From Sphingobacterium sp. HMA12 (GTDB lineage: Bacteria > Bacteroidota > Bacteroidia > Sphingobacteriales > Sphingobacteriaceae), in assembly GCF_002933815.1 (NCBI RefSeq), contig NZ_BEYR01000001.1, positions 682,001 through 746,000 of the forward strand: 64,000 nt of DNA, read 5' to 3'. Under the pieces are notes generated by a model. The model searched no databases and was not told the DNA's origin. It worked only from the letters and a program-made list of their open reading frames with translations. The translations under genes and the position numbers were made by a program. Position 1 is the first letter of the stretch, and each line of letters starts with the position of its first letter. This document shows positions 26,009 through 34,833 of this stretch, one piece after another.

Positions 26009-27952
26009 ATGAAGTTTCTCTTATTTTTTGTTATTGCATTATGCTATGCATGCTCTCAATCCGCAGATACAGATCTGCAAAATGCCTTAAAGAGCGCTGG
26101 TAAAAATAGACCAGAACTTGAATATGTTTTGGATTATTATTCAAAGCATGATGAGGATAGCCTAAAATATCGATCTGCCAGATATCTGCTAGAGAATATG
26201 ACCTATCATTATTCTTATAAATCTAATAAGAAGATCGACAGTATCCTACATCAGATTGAAATAGTGATGGATAGTGTATCAAGTCTTTCCAATTCCTTAA
26301 GGGATAGCATTTATAGAGAAATGCTAGCGAAGTATGAGAAGCTTCCTTTCGAACGAGTCGATGATACCAAAGTAATCACATCCAAATTCCTGATTAATAA
26401 TATTGAAAATTCCTTCAAAATTTGGCAGAATGATAATTGGGGTCGACATCTATCATTCGATGAATTCTGTGAGTTTATTTTACCATATAAGGTCTATGAT
26501 GGTCAAATATTGGATAACTGGAAAGAATATTTTTATGAAAAATATAATAATAAATTAGCTAACTTAAAATACACATCTTTACCGTCCCGAAGCTCATATA
26601 CTGCGTGTAACATTCTAAATGAGACATTAAGACAAGATATGAGCCCTCAGCTAAATTCTAGCCAAAATTATACGATCATAAGTATGAGAGCATTAGCCAA
26701 GATTACTTCAGGTCCATGCGATAGCTACACCTATTTAGCAAATGCTGTCATGAGAGCCAATGGTATCCCCTCAGGAATGGATTTTACCCCACAGTGGCCA
26801 TTTAGAAGCCAGGGGCATTCTTGGAATTTTTTACTTAATAATACCAAAAAAGAAGTTGTCTTCGAGGCTGCAGGCGATAAGGTAGGGAGCCCTCATAAGT
26901 TAGATCATATTATGGTCAAAGTCTTCCGCAAGACATATAAAATAAATAAGGATATTGAGGAATTGATAAAAAATCAAAAAAAGAGCGTCCCGGTAATTTT
27001 TTCAAGTCCCTATATGCGAGATGTAACTGACAAATATATGGAAACCGCAGACATTAAAGTGAATGTAAACTCCGACGATCCATATGTTTATTTAGCAGTA
27101 TTTGATAATGCAGAATGGAAAATCCTAGATTTTGCCAAAAACAATAATGGAACAGCCTATTTTAAGAATATTGGTAAAGACGCCTTATTTTTACCAGTTA
27201 GACAAGCTGATCTCGGCGTAGAGGCGATTGGCACTCCCTTTATTCATCATCTCAATGGCACGATAGAGCTGATACAACCTGATACCTCTAAAAAGCAAGA
27301 TTTACAACTATTTAGAAAATACCCGATATTAGAAAATGTATATGTTTCGAACTTGAGAAAGCTCGGTATGAAAATTCAAGGTGCTAACCGAAGCGATTTT
27401 AATGATGCGGTTACTTTCCATGTATTTGATAATTTTGATACAGATATTAAAATCAATAAACAGGGTCAATCGTTTCGATATTGGAGAGTACTATCTGCTG
27501 AAAATGGGCATTCCAATATTGCGGAATTATTTTTTTATAAAAACGGTGATAGAAAACCTTCCGTCGGGCAGATTATTGGAACAGCAGGATCATTTGTTCC
27601 AGAAAAGAAATATGAAAAAGGAGCCGCTTTTGATCGCGATTTACTCACTTTTTTTGATGCACCCGAAGGGTCAGGAGGCTGGGTAGGAATGTCCTATGAA
27701 AAACCGGTAGAAATCGGTCGAGTGGTATGTTTCATGAGAGGTGATGGGAATGATATTGAGGTAGGGGATGAATATCAGTTGATGTATTGGAATAATGGCG
27801 TATGGCGATCGCTAGGTGAAAAAAAAGCAGATGATATATCAGTTGAATTTAGCGATTGTCCGCTAAACGCTCTTTTCCTCTTACATAATAAAACAAAAGG
27901 CACAGAGGAACGGATTTTTACTTATCAAAATAATAAACAAGTTTGGTGGTAA
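26009..27952 (+). CDS. Transglutaminase-like lipoprotein with C-terminal discoidin-type domain
   Basis: 647 residues with a lipoprotein signal (FFVIALCYACSQ; lipobox Cys15). The central part has a transglutaminase-like (papain-fold) core: GPCDSYTYLANAVMRANGIP with Cys237, then WPFRSQGHSWNFLL with His270. The C-terminal third (about 470-640), including FRYWRVLSAENGHSNIAELF and GRVVCFMRGDGNDIEVGD, resembles a carbohydrate-binding F5/8 type C domain. Such proteins occur in Bacteroidota outer membranes, probably acting on peptides or glycoproteins. It is separated from the sigma operon by 100 bp. Confidence 0.75.
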   Translation: MKFLLFFVIALCYACSQSADTDLQNALKSAGKNRPELEYVLDYYSKHDEDSLKYRSARYLLENMTYHYSYKSNKKIDSILHQIEIVMDSVSSLSNSLRDSIYREMLAKYEKLPFERVDDTKVITSKFLINNIENSFKIWQNDNWGRHLSFDEFCEFILPYKVYDGQILDNWKEYFYEKYNNKLANLKYTSLPSRSSYTACNILNETLRQDMSPQLNSSQNYTIISMRALAKITSGPCDSYTYLANAVMRANGIPSGMDFTPQWPFRSQGHSWNFLLNNTKKEVVFEAAGDKVGSPHKLDHIMVKVFRKTYKINKDIEELIKNQKKSVPVIFSSPYMRDVTDKYMETADIKVNVNSDDPYVYLAVFDNAEWKILDFAKNNNGTAYFKNIGKDALFLPVRQADLGVEAIGTPFIHHLNGTIELIQPDTSKKQDLQLFRKYPILENVYVSNLRKLGMKIQGANRSDFNDAVTFHVFDNFDTDIKINKQGQSFRYWRVLSAENGHSNIAELFFYKNGDRKPSVGQIIGTAGSFVPEKKYEKGAAFDRDLLTFFDAPEGSGGWVGMSYEKPVEIGRVVCFMRGDGNDIEVGDEYQLMYWNNGVWRSLGEKKADDISVEFSDCPLNALFLLHNKTKGTEERIFTYQNNKQVWW

Positions 27953-28005
27953 TGCTGTTAGCAGTAAGTATGTGGTTGATAACCAGTAGAATGTCAGTTT
28001 CTCTA

Positions 28006-28037
28006 TTTTCGGTATCTCCCACATACCGCTATACTTC
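28006..28037. promoter_or_regulatory. Orphan copy of the cassette inverted repeat
   Basis: TTTTCGGTATCTCCCACATACCGCT occurs here in two overlapping pieces: CGGTAT at 28010-28015 and ATACCG at 28023-28028. It is the same inverted repeat that precedes every MANQF cassette. The rest of the module (TACTTTTG box and MANQF head) is absent; a different short ORF follows. Confidence 0.7.
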
Positions 28038-28274
28038 ATGGACTATTTTTTAGGTATTGTAGCAATCTGTTTTACAATTGTTGTTTCTCTTAATAATGTG
28101 ATTGGCTATCTAGAGTTCCTCAAAATGTCTGTAGCTATTCTAATAATTTCGGCTGCCTTGTGGAATGCCGCTCGTCTAGTTATTAATCAAATTTTTAATT
28201 CTATTCCAAGAAAATATTTAGAATTATCTATCATTTTTATATGTATTAAACCTGATCATATACAACTTCATTAA
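28038..28274 (+). CDS. Short hydrophobic ORF, doubtful
   Basis: 78 codons beginning MDYFLGIVAICFTIVVSLNN, with two predicted membrane segments. It starts directly after the orphan inverted repeat. No family is recognised, and a composition rich in I/L/N makes chance possible. Confidence 0.25.
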   Translation: MDYFLGIVAICFTIVVSLNNVIGYLEFLKMSVAILIISAALWNAARLVINQIFNSIPRKYLELSIIFICIKPDHIQLH

Positions 28275-28280
28275 AACTCT

Positions 28281-28733
28281 TTATCCTTTCAGCAGTTCAT
28301 ATTCACTGAGGGGGAAATCATGTTTAGACCATTTTTTCTTATAGCCTTCTAATCCTTCCTCATTCCATATGCTGATCAGATTCTCCCGTACCAAATTAAT
28401 GTATTTCGGCAGGGTAGTAGTTCCCGAAAGTACGGTCTCAAAATTATCTTCACTTATGAGATTCCAACTATCCCAATCTTTGTACCATCGCAGTTCATAG
28501 GAAATGCCAGAGCCATTTTTTTTCAATATAAGTTTATGCTCGCCAGGTTCATCCATAAAAACAACTGATTTTTCACCTCTAGTTCTTAATTCAATGGCAG
28601 ATCGTGCCAATTCCTTCAACGAATCGTGAAAAAAGGAAATATTGAGTGTGACAGTCTTTTCTATATTGCCAACTTCAAGAGCGGCCCAGCCTCCATTATG
28701 TAATATGTATTTTAAGGTGAAAACTGATTTCAT
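28281..28733 (-). CDS. Hypothetical protein, possible immunity-type
   Basis: 150 residues from the ATG at 28733; an upstream in-frame TTG would add four. The sequence is a soluble alpha/beta protein: FTLKYILHNGGWAALEVGNI, LKELARSAIELRTRGEKSV, then SYELRWYKDWDSWNLISEDN, and a C-terminal helix (LISIWNEEGLEGYKKKWSKH). No signal peptide or membrane segment. Its size and style recall immunity-like cytoplasmic proteins, but I cannot assign a family. It is convergent with 28038 and divergent from the first cassette. Confidence 0.6.
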   Translation of the reverse strand: MKSVFTLKYILHNGGWAALEVGNIEKTVTLNISFFHDSLKELARSAIELRTRGEKSVVFMDEPGEHKLILKKNGSGISYELRWYKDWDSWNLISEDNFETVLSGTTTLPKYINLVRENLISIWNEEGLEGYKKKWSKHDFPLSEYELLKG

Positions 28734-28807
28734 TGTTTTTCGCAATTTCCTCTACAATTTAAAAAGTATATATCATATTTCTGGGATTTCCTATCGCAAA
28801 CTTCGAC

Positions 28808-28906
28808 TTTTCGGTATCTCCTATATACCGCTTACATAAACCTTGTTTTCCTCAGATAGCTACTGCCACCACCATACTTTTGCTATACACATAAAAACAA
28901 AATAAT
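28808..28906 (+). promoter_or_regulatory. Cassette promoter module (copy 1)
   Basis: Inverted repeat CGGTAT-n7-ATACCG (28812-28830), 45 bp later TACTTTTG (28875-28882, matching TAnnTTTG), then 25 bp to the ATG. The same layout and spacing recur at the other full modules. No TTTG -33 element is visible at the usual distance, so an activator may bind the inverted repeat (inference). Confidence 0.75.
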
Positions 28907-30529
28907 ATGGCAAATCAATTTTTAATTAAGGAAACAATGGCGGATATGAAAGCTATATCCACCGCTGAAATTACAGCTTTACAGAACGGAACTTTTGAGG
29001 GAGTTCAGTTATTGGGGTATTATCAAAAAGGGGATACTCCAGCACCTATTATTTATTACTATGTCGATCCAACAACTGATCGTGATCCGGGACCCGATGA
29101 TGGGGGTAGTATTATTAATATTATGAGTGGTAAATTAGTAACTTATTTTTCTAAATACGTCGATATAAGATATTTTGGAGCTAGTCCGGAGCGGAATGAT
29201 AATCATATCTATATACAGAAAGTTATTGATAAGTACTTCTATGTTGAAATACCCAATATGAGTTTCGGAATTGGGGCTACCATCCATATCAGGAAAGACA
29301 ACTTCTCAATGAAAGGTTGCGGCGCTCGTTCCGGTATCAGGGCCGAGGGTTCTGGTTTTACTTTGGTTAAAATGGCTAAGGAAGATAATACTTCAGTATC
29401 GTTCATAAATATATCTTATTTGAATTTTAACGGTGTCAATAGGTCTCAGATAGGTTTAGATATTACTGCTTTCCAAAGTTTATTTGAAGGTATATTTGTT
29501 CAAAATTGTAGGGAAAATATTAGGTTGTCAGGCACCTGTGTGTTTTTTAGAAATATGTGGATTGTTAATTCTGATATAGGTCTAAACATCATAGAATATT
29601 CTCCCGGTATTATTAGCACACAAGTCACTATTGAAAAAAGTAATTTTCAGGGAAATATATTGGGAATGTGGAATTTGTCTACCGATCAAACCCTAAAAAC
29701 TAGTAATGTTGTAAATTTACTTATAAATGAAACAGTATTTGAAAAGAATGGAAGAGCTTTCGATTTAATTCCATATTCATGCACAATAAGAGACAGCTGG
29801 TTTGAACTAAACACCAATCCGCCCCTGATTTTAAAATCGGGTCTACAAACAGAAAATAACAGATTTGATAGAGCAGATCAAAATATTGTTTATAAAGAAT
29901 CTATAGGATTTGGGCAATATGGAGGATCTGTTAATATAAGTCGTGGAGGAATGGTAGATACAAAAATAATAAGACTTCAGCGGTATGATATCAATGCAAA
30001 TGACATTTCTGATTTAAGCTTAAGAGCTGTATCCAGTCGTAGCGTGTCAACCGATAATATGTTAGCAGTATATAAAGGTAATAATATTCTCGGGACTTTA
30101 GTTTCTCCATTAGGAAGTACTAATGCATTAGGAAATGCAGAAATGATAGGAAAACCCTTAATAGTTAGACATTTTATAATTAAGCCTGACGGATCAGTTT
30201 ATTTAGGCAATGTTGGCGATGCGATTGTTTCAGTATCAAAAACAGCAACTGGGACTTATGAAATAGTGACGAAAAATTATGATAGGACGACAAATTTCAT
30301 TATCCAAGTATTCCCCAGAGACAATGCACACCGTTGGATGTATCATTGTTCTTCTGCTTTAGAAGTAGGGGACACAAATGCCTACAATACATATTTTCAA
30401 AAAAATAGGGTTAGAATTTTATGTTTTGAAAGAACAGTTTCCGGCACCACTTTTACAGATCAAATTGCTGACGCATATATGTATGTAACTATGATAGGTG
30501 ACTTAAATATTTTACCTCCTTCAAACTAA
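28907..30529 (+). CDS. MANQF cassette protein 1, tailspike-like beta-helix
   Basis: 540 residues. The head (1-95) starts MANQFLIKETMADMKAIS and includes GVQLLGYYQKGDTPAPIIYY, DPGPDDGGSI and VDIRYFGA. From ~95 the body follows pectate-lyase/tailspike beta-helix logic: NDNHIYIQKVIDKYFYVEIP, then stacked short strands and turns. The last ~140 residues are a distinct beta domain ending GDLNILPPSN. No signal peptide and no coiled tail. The head is shared almost residue for residue with the other cassettes while the body is private. It resembles phage receptor-binding or depolymerase spikes; the substrate is unknown. First intact member of the array. Confidence 0.85.
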   Translation: MANQFLIKETMADMKAISTAEITALQNGTFEGVQLLGYYQKGDTPAPIIYYYVDPTTDRDPGPDDGGSIINIMSGKLVTYFSKYVDIRYFGASPERNDNHIYIQKVIDKYFYVEIPNMSFGIGATIHIRKDNFSMKGCGARSGIRAEGSGFTLVKMAKEDNTSVSFINISYLNFNGVNRSQIGLDITAFQSLFEGIFVQNCRENIRLSGTCVFFRNMWIVNSDIGLNIIEYSPGIISTQVTIEKSNFQGNILGMWNLSTDQTLKTSNVVNLLINETVFEKNGRAFDLIPYSCTIRDSWFELNTNPPLILKSGLQTENNRFDRADQNIVYKESIGFGQYGGSVNISRGGMVDTKIIRLQRYDINANDISDLSLRAVSSRSVSTDNMLAVYKGNNILGTLVSPLGSTNALGNAEMIGKPLIVRHFIIKPDGSVYLGNVGDAIVSVSKTATGTYEIVTKNYDRTTNFIIQVFPRDNAHRWMYHCSSALEVGDTNAYNTYFQKNRVRILCFERTVSGTTFTDQIADAYMYVTMIGDLNILPPSN

Positions 30530-30569
30530 CTGTTAAGGTCTGTTGATTGTCAGCTTGTTTAACGATTTT

Positions 30570-30619
30570 GGTTATTTTTTCTGTTTTAGAGCAAACGCTC
30601 TAAAACAGAAAAAATAACC
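30570..30619. terminator. Perfect 23-bp palindrome after cassette 1
   Basis: GGTTATTTTTTCTGTTTTAG plus AGC pairs perfectly with its downstream reverse complement around a 4-nt AAAC loop. It lies 41 bp after cassette 1 and could terminate transcription from either side. Its perfection and length are unusual compared with the other terminators in the array. Confidence 0.6.
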
Positions 30620-30630
30620 AATGAAATAGA

Positions 30631-30702
30631 CTTTTCCGTGTCCCCCGGTACCGCTTACATACCCCTTGTTTTCCTGCCAACTCCTTCAACGGCGATATTT
30701 TT
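30631..30702 (+). promoter_or_regulatory. Degenerate orphan cassette promoter module
   Basis: CTTTTCCGTGTCCCCCGGTA followed by CCGCTTACATACCCCTTGTT TTCCTG is recognisably the cassette upstream module with a diverged inverted repeat. A TATTTTTG box (30695-30702) lies downstream. No MANQF head follows; the next gene is the membrane protein at 30865. Confidence 0.6.
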
Positions 30703-30864
30703 GTTAGGAAGAATTGCGAACAGACAAAGTAGAAATGATCTATTAAATTATTAACACGCACAAAGTATTATTTTAAATAATCCACTAATATTTAGCTAAA
30801 AAAATTAGTTAATCTAGAGCTTTATCTTTAAATTAGGCTTTAATTATTATTTAAAAACACTATT

Positions 30865-31506
30865 ATGAGAAATCAATTCACTAACAGGAATTTTAAAAAA
30901 TGGGCTTATTGCGAAATGGTATACGATATGACACCGAGGGCATTTAGGTACAAACGTTTATTGCCGATTATGTTTTTGTATTTTTTGCCTTTAATTGGGG
31001 GGGCGGTAATAGCTTCGTCGTCAATGCCAATTGATCTGATTATTGTCTCCTTCATGAGCTTATTAGTGATTTCAATTTTTGGACTTATTTACTTCGTTGA
31101 TGAGAAGAGTAATCTGGATGATAAATTCAGAAGATTAAATAATCAGTCGGCTACTGCAAATATCAAGGAATCACTTCAAATAGCTAGAAGTAGTGATACA
31201 AACTTAAACGTGGAAAATATCTTCTCCGGTAGTTTGTCTGAACTCAAAAAGAGGAAAAATTTAACAAAAAATAGAAAAAAAAACTTTTATCAATTAATCT
31301 TGGTTTTACTAGCATATGTTTTAGCGACCCCTAAAATTTTATTTAATGAGGTGATTTTAGCTGATAATGTACTAATTTTTATAGAAGTTTTTAAATATCT
31401 AGTGATATTATGGAGTGTGAAGGTGATATACTTTATGATTTTAGATAATGAAATAGCATTATTGAATGAAATACAGCAAATTATTAAAAGAATAAGGGAA
31501 AAATAA
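30865..31506 (+). CDS. Four-pass membrane protein, hypothetical
   Basis: 213 residues. Two hydrophobic segments lie at about 33-52 (LPIMFLYFLPLIGGAVIASS) and 57-77. A charged soluble loop (~80-145; DEKSNLDDKFRRLNNQSATA) follows, then a second pair (NFYQLILVLLAYVLATPKIL, VLIFIEVFKYLVILWSVKVI). The tail is basic. No known family. It lies between cassettes 1 and 2, behind a degenerate cassette promoter module, and might be controlled with them. Confidence 0.6.
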   Translation: MRNQFTNRNFKKWAYCEMVYDMTPRAFRYKRLLPIMFLYFLPLIGGAVIASSSMPIDLIIVSFMSLLVISIFGLIYFVDEKSNLDDKFRRLNNQSATANIKESLQIARSSDTNLNVENIFSGSLSELKKRKNLTKNRKKNFYQLILVLLAYVLATPKILFNEVILADNVLIFIEVFKYLVILWSVKVIYFMILDNEIALLNEIQQIIKRIREK

Positions 31507-31658
31507 GTCATTTTTCTGAGTTTGCATCTTATACTAATGATTTGAATTTAAGATAGAGTTCAAGCGATGTAAAATGACCAACAACTATTCCGGAAAACAT
31601 GTATACATTTATAAATAAATGTTGGTTACAGGTAGTCTGATCAACAAATAGCCAAACT

Positions 31659-31692
31659 GCTTTCCTCTGCCGGTTAGAGGGAAGCTTTTTTG
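31659..31692 (+). terminator. Array-type terminator GCTTTCCTCT..AGAGGGAAGC
   Basis: A 10-bp stem (one G-U pair) with a CTGCCGGTT-type loop and a T tract. Near-identical stems and loops occur at 37975 and 61145, with a related one at 56086. The preceding GTTGGTTACAGGTAGTCTGA TCAAC stretch is also shared, so the unit's 3' flank is conserved. Confidence 0.8.
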
Positions 31693-31727
31693 TTTGGACT
31701 ATTCAGAATCTCGAGAATTGAATAGAC

Positions 31728-31826
31728 TTTTCGGTATTTCCCACATACCGCTTACATACACTTAGTTTTACTCAAAAAGCCAAGCACACAGCCATACTTT
31801 TGTTTTACACATAAAAACAAAAGAAT
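31728..31826 (+). promoter_or_regulatory. Cassette promoter module (copy 2)
   Basis: CGGTAT/ATACCG inverted repeat at 31732-31750, TACTTTTG at 31795-31802, ATG at 31827. The 45-bp and 25-bp spacings are the same as in copy 1. Confidence 0.75.
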
Positions 31827-33632
31827 ATGGCAAATCAATTTTTAATTAAAGAAACTATGACAGCTATGCGAAGCTTATCTGCTGCTGAAATCACAGCTTT
31901 ACAAAACGGAACTTATGAGGGTGTGCAACTATTGGGTTATTACGAAAAAGGGGATATCCCAGCACCGATTATTTATTACTTAGCTCCAACGACACCTGAT
32001 CCCGGCGCGGATGATGGTGGGAGTGTTATTGAAACGAATGGGATTAAATTAGTACATCCTTTTAATGGCTGTATAAACGTTTCCTATTTTGGAATACATC
32101 CAAACTCCGGGGCAGATATCACTATTCCTTTACAGCAAGTATTTGACAAAAGTAATTCGGGAAAAGGTATTTTTGTAGTCTTTGAAAACGGTGAATATAT
32201 TATTGATCCGACATATAATAACAATAGTGGCATCTTCATTAAATCTAACACCACTATTGAATGCAAAGCAGGAACTAAATTCGTGGCAAAAGCCGTATTT
32301 AGCGATAAATATTCACTTTTTACTATTGAAAATGCTAAAAATGTTCGAGCTAATGTTTTAAATATTATTGGAGATTTGGGATCTCACCTAGGTGTCGTGG
32401 GGGAACATGGTATGGGGTTGAGTATCAAATACTCTTCTGATATCGTTATTGATGATCTTTATGTATCTAAATGTTGGGGGGACGGATTATACATCGGTCA
32501 AAGTTTCCTAAATAAAAACACCAATGAAAATTTAATATTCAAAAATATCAATATAGCAGACTGTAGAAGACAAGGTCTGACTGTGATCACGGCAAATGGT
32601 CTATTTATAGACAATATGGTAATTGGAAATATTTCGGGTAAGCTTCCTGCTGCCTGTGTCGATATTGAACCTAATTTTTCTTATCAGGTATTAAAGAATA
32701 TCAATATCAATAATTTAAAGACCTATGGAAACAGTACATACTCCTTTTTGATTGCGTTGGCTAATTATACCAGGGACTCAGATCCCATAAGCATAAATTT
32801 AGGCAATATGAATCTCAATGACAGATTCGCAATGGGAGTCAAGGCCTCTGTTGATAATTTTTCGCGAGGAATAATAAATATTGATAATATGATTTTTACT
32901 GATAATAGAGCAGACGGATTAAGACTGGATAACTATTATGACGGACCCGATATCAATATAAACAAGCTTGTATTTATAAATACGAATAGAAGTAATACAA
33001 CTATGGTAGAGGGGGCCTGTTTAAGAATTATTAACACGCGGGAGCAGGTTTTTGAAAGGGAACCGTCAGTTATTATCGGTGATCTGAGGTTTCTTTTTAC
33101 TATCCCCATGGATAGCTGGGGAATGATGATTTCTGGAAATAATGGGCAGACGCGAAAAAATGTCAGGATTAAGGGCGCGATAGATTATATCGGTGTACCG
33201 GAAAATAGAAGAGGTACTTTGCAGGCTGATGACCTATTGGCTATAGGAGGTAGCAAGAGATTATTTAAGAGCATAAATTCAAATACTTTGATAGCACCAT
33301 ATAATTATTTTGATTACATAGATAATGCGTCTGACGCCACTGGCACCTTAGAAGTCTTTTTAGAGAAAAGCTTGTCTAACACTCTTGTGTCAAAAATTGT
33401 TTGTGCAAGTTCTTCATCTGCGATCAAAGTAAGGTTTCCGTCCAGTGGAGGAGTTTTTGAGGGGATGCCTAGTACACTTAATAGCTACCTGCAGTCCAAT
33501 GTCCTAGGAAGTTATATCGTCGTTGTCTGTGTGGATCACGAAAATAATATATGGCGTGTGGCAGAGATGTTTGGTCAGTGGTCTGACGCAAATGGTGTTC
33601 TCTATCAGCAACCTACAATGCAAATACCCTGA
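31827..33632 (+). CDS. MANQF cassette protein 2, tailspike-like beta-helix
   Basis: 601 residues. The head (1-90) has GVQLLGYYEKGDIPAPIIYY, DPGADDGGSVIETNGIKL and INVSYFG. Residues ~100-480 form a parallel beta-helix with clear rungs: VVFENGEYIIDPTYNNNSG, FIKSNTTIECKAGTKF, SSDIVIDDLYVSKCWGDGLY, NLIFKNINIADCRRQGLTVI. A C-terminal beta domain ends with FGQWSDANGVLYQQPTMQIP, recalling the trimerising caps of phage fibres. No signal peptide. GDGLYIG and the repeated aromatic ladder suggest polysaccharide binding or cleavage (inference). Confidence 0.85.
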   Translation: MANQFLIKETMTAMRSLSAAEITALQNGTYEGVQLLGYYEKGDIPAPIIYYLAPTTPDPGADDGGSVIETNGIKLVHPFNGCINVSYFGIHPNSGADITIPLQQVFDKSNSGKGIFVVFENGEYIIDPTYNNNSGIFIKSNTTIECKAGTKFVAKAVFSDKYSLFTIENAKNVRANVLNIIGDLGSHLGVVGEHGMGLSIKYSSDIVIDDLYVSKCWGDGLYIGQSFLNKNTNENLIFKNINIADCRRQGLTVITANGLFIDNMVIGNISGKLPAACVDIEPNFSYQVLKNININNLKTYGNSTYSFLIALANYTRDSDPISINLGNMNLNDRFAMGVKASVDNFSRGIINIDNMIFTDNRADGLRLDNYYDGPDININKLVFINTNRSNTTMVEGACLRIINTREQVFEREPSVIIGDLRFLFTIPMDSWGMMISGNNGQTRKNVRIKGAIDYIGVPENRRGTLQADDLLAIGGSKRLFKSINSNTLIAPYNYFDYIDNASDATGTLEVFLEKSLSNTLVSKIVCASSSSAIKVRFPSSGGVFEGMPSTLNSYLQSNVLGSYIVVVCVDHENNIWRVAEMFGQWSDANGVLYQQPTMQIP

Positions 33633-33743
33633 GTCAGTCTTATATTTAATTTCTATTGAAACTGATATTATAGATTAAAGTAACAAACCACTTAATTAGT
33701 CGGCTGTGTCAAAATTTTCTTGGCTGGGAAAATTGATATACCT

Positions 33744-33781
33744 ATACCGTATTCATCTGTAGAATGAATGCGGTATTGTTT
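33744..33781 (+). terminator. Terminator hairpin after cassette 2
   Basis: ATACCGTATTCAT pairs with ATGAATGCGGTAT (one G-T mismatch) followed by TGTTTT. It lies 110 bp after cassette 2 and just upstream of the next promoter module. Confidence 0.7.
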
Positions 33782-33810
33782 TATTGACTATAAAATCAAA
33801 ATTCCCTTAC

Positions 33811-33909
33811 TTTTCGGTATCTCCCAGATACCGCCTACATACACCTAGTTTTCCTCAGAAAGCCAATCACATAGCCATACTTTTGCTATACACATAAAAA
33901 CAAAAGAAT
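33811..33909 (+). promoter_or_regulatory. Cassette promoter module (copy 3, drives truncated head)
   Basis: CGGTAT at 33815-33820, ATACCG at 33828-33833, TACTTTTG at 33878-33885, ATG at 33910. The module is intact although the gene it drives is cut. Confidence 0.75.
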
Positions 33910-34065
33910 ATGGCAAGTCAATTTTTAATTAAGGAAACGATGGCGGATATGAAAGCATTATCTGCTGCTGAAATCACAGCTTTACAAAACGGAACTTATG
34001 ATGGCGTCCAGCTTGTAGGCTATTACGAAAAAGGGGATACCCCGGCACCGATTATTGAATTTTAG
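33910..34065 (+). pseudogene. Truncated MANQF cassette (head only)
   Basis: Encodes MASQFLIKETMADMKALSAA, EITALQNGTYDGVQLVGYYE, KGDTPAPIIEF and stops: 51 residues with an intact promoter module. Sequence identity with the other heads ends after PAPII; the following DNA is unrelated. The equivalent position is where the 14725 fragment begins. It may be a dead end, or a docking site that could acquire a body by recombination (inference). Confidence 0.9.
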
Positions 34066-34147
34066 TTTGTATAATAAATCTTTGGTTAAAGGTAGATACA
34101 GCAATATCTTCCTTTTAAAGATTATTTTGGTTACGATTGTTTTTTTC

Positions 34148-34333
34148 TTAAGAAATCCAAAGATTAAAGAATCGTCGTATGATTACCCATTTACCATTCA
34201 CTTTTTCAAGCAGAAACGCATTGCCGTTTCCACATAAAGGACCGCATACATGGTCAACCTGCACGTATGCTTTTTTGCGGTTATACCCTATAATAGGAAG
34301 GTGAAAGTAATAAATGCTTTTATTACGGTTCAT
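34148..34333 (-). pseudogene. C-terminal fragment of a hypothetical protein, cut at a cassette boundary
   Basis: 61 codons on the minus strand. KAYVQVDHVCGPLCGNGNAF, then LLEKVNGKWVIIRRFFNLWI matches the end of a small Bacteroidota protein type with a CG.LCG..xxLxK.NGKW pattern (recognition from memory, not searched). The frame loses homology-like character at about 34335, exactly where the next cassette promoter module begins, so insertion of the module probably removed its 5' part. Confidence 0.5.
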
Positions 34334-34340
34334 CCTCTGG

Positions 34341-34463
34341 CTTTTCGGTATCTCCCCGACACCACTTACATAAAGGCTTTTTCCTCAGCTGGCCTAGTCA
34401 ATAGCCATACTTTTGCTATACAAATAAAAAGAAAAGAAAATGGCAATCAATTTTTAATCAAAT
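34341..34463 (+). pseudogene. Cassette promoter module with destroyed head
   Basis: The module is recognisable: TTTTCGGTATCTCCCCGACA, TACTTTTG at 34408-34415, and an ATG at 34440. The inverted repeat is damaged (ATACCG has become ACACCA) and the spacing is 44 rather than 45. The start reads ATGGCAATCAATTTTTAA: one A of ATGGCAAATCAA is missing, which puts a stop at codon 6. Similarity ends about 15 bases later. A decayed copy. Confidence 0.8.
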
Positions 34464-34833
34464 AGTTGATGGAACTCGTAGAGATAGTTGGCGGTGGAGT
34501 TTCATAACATTCTATATTTGAGTATGTATGAAATAAAAAATGTACAAAATATAGGAGGTTATTATAAAGGTATCAAAGCTCGTTATTCATTTCCTGATGA
34601 TATTAAAAATAATTTGGATCTGTTTCTGATCCGGCCATCATGTTTAAAGGCTTCTGTCCTGGTTGACGTAATCAGCTGAGTTCATAGAATGTTTCTAATA
34701 GCATCAATACTAGCATAGATAAATTTGATAATTTATGTAAATAATTCGTGCAAATTATTTTTGTTATGGGTTAACGTATTTTATTATTTATTTTATAGTA
34801 ATATATTTGCGATTCATCATATTATCTAATTAA
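34464..34833. other. Intergenic, possible coding remnant
   Basis: One frame (34488-34679) contains MYEIKNVQNIGGYYKGIKAR followed by YSFPDDIKNNLDLFLIRPSC, which looks coding but is not recognised. The last 90 bp are AT-rich promoter-like DNA for the lipoprotein gene. Confidence 0.3.
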
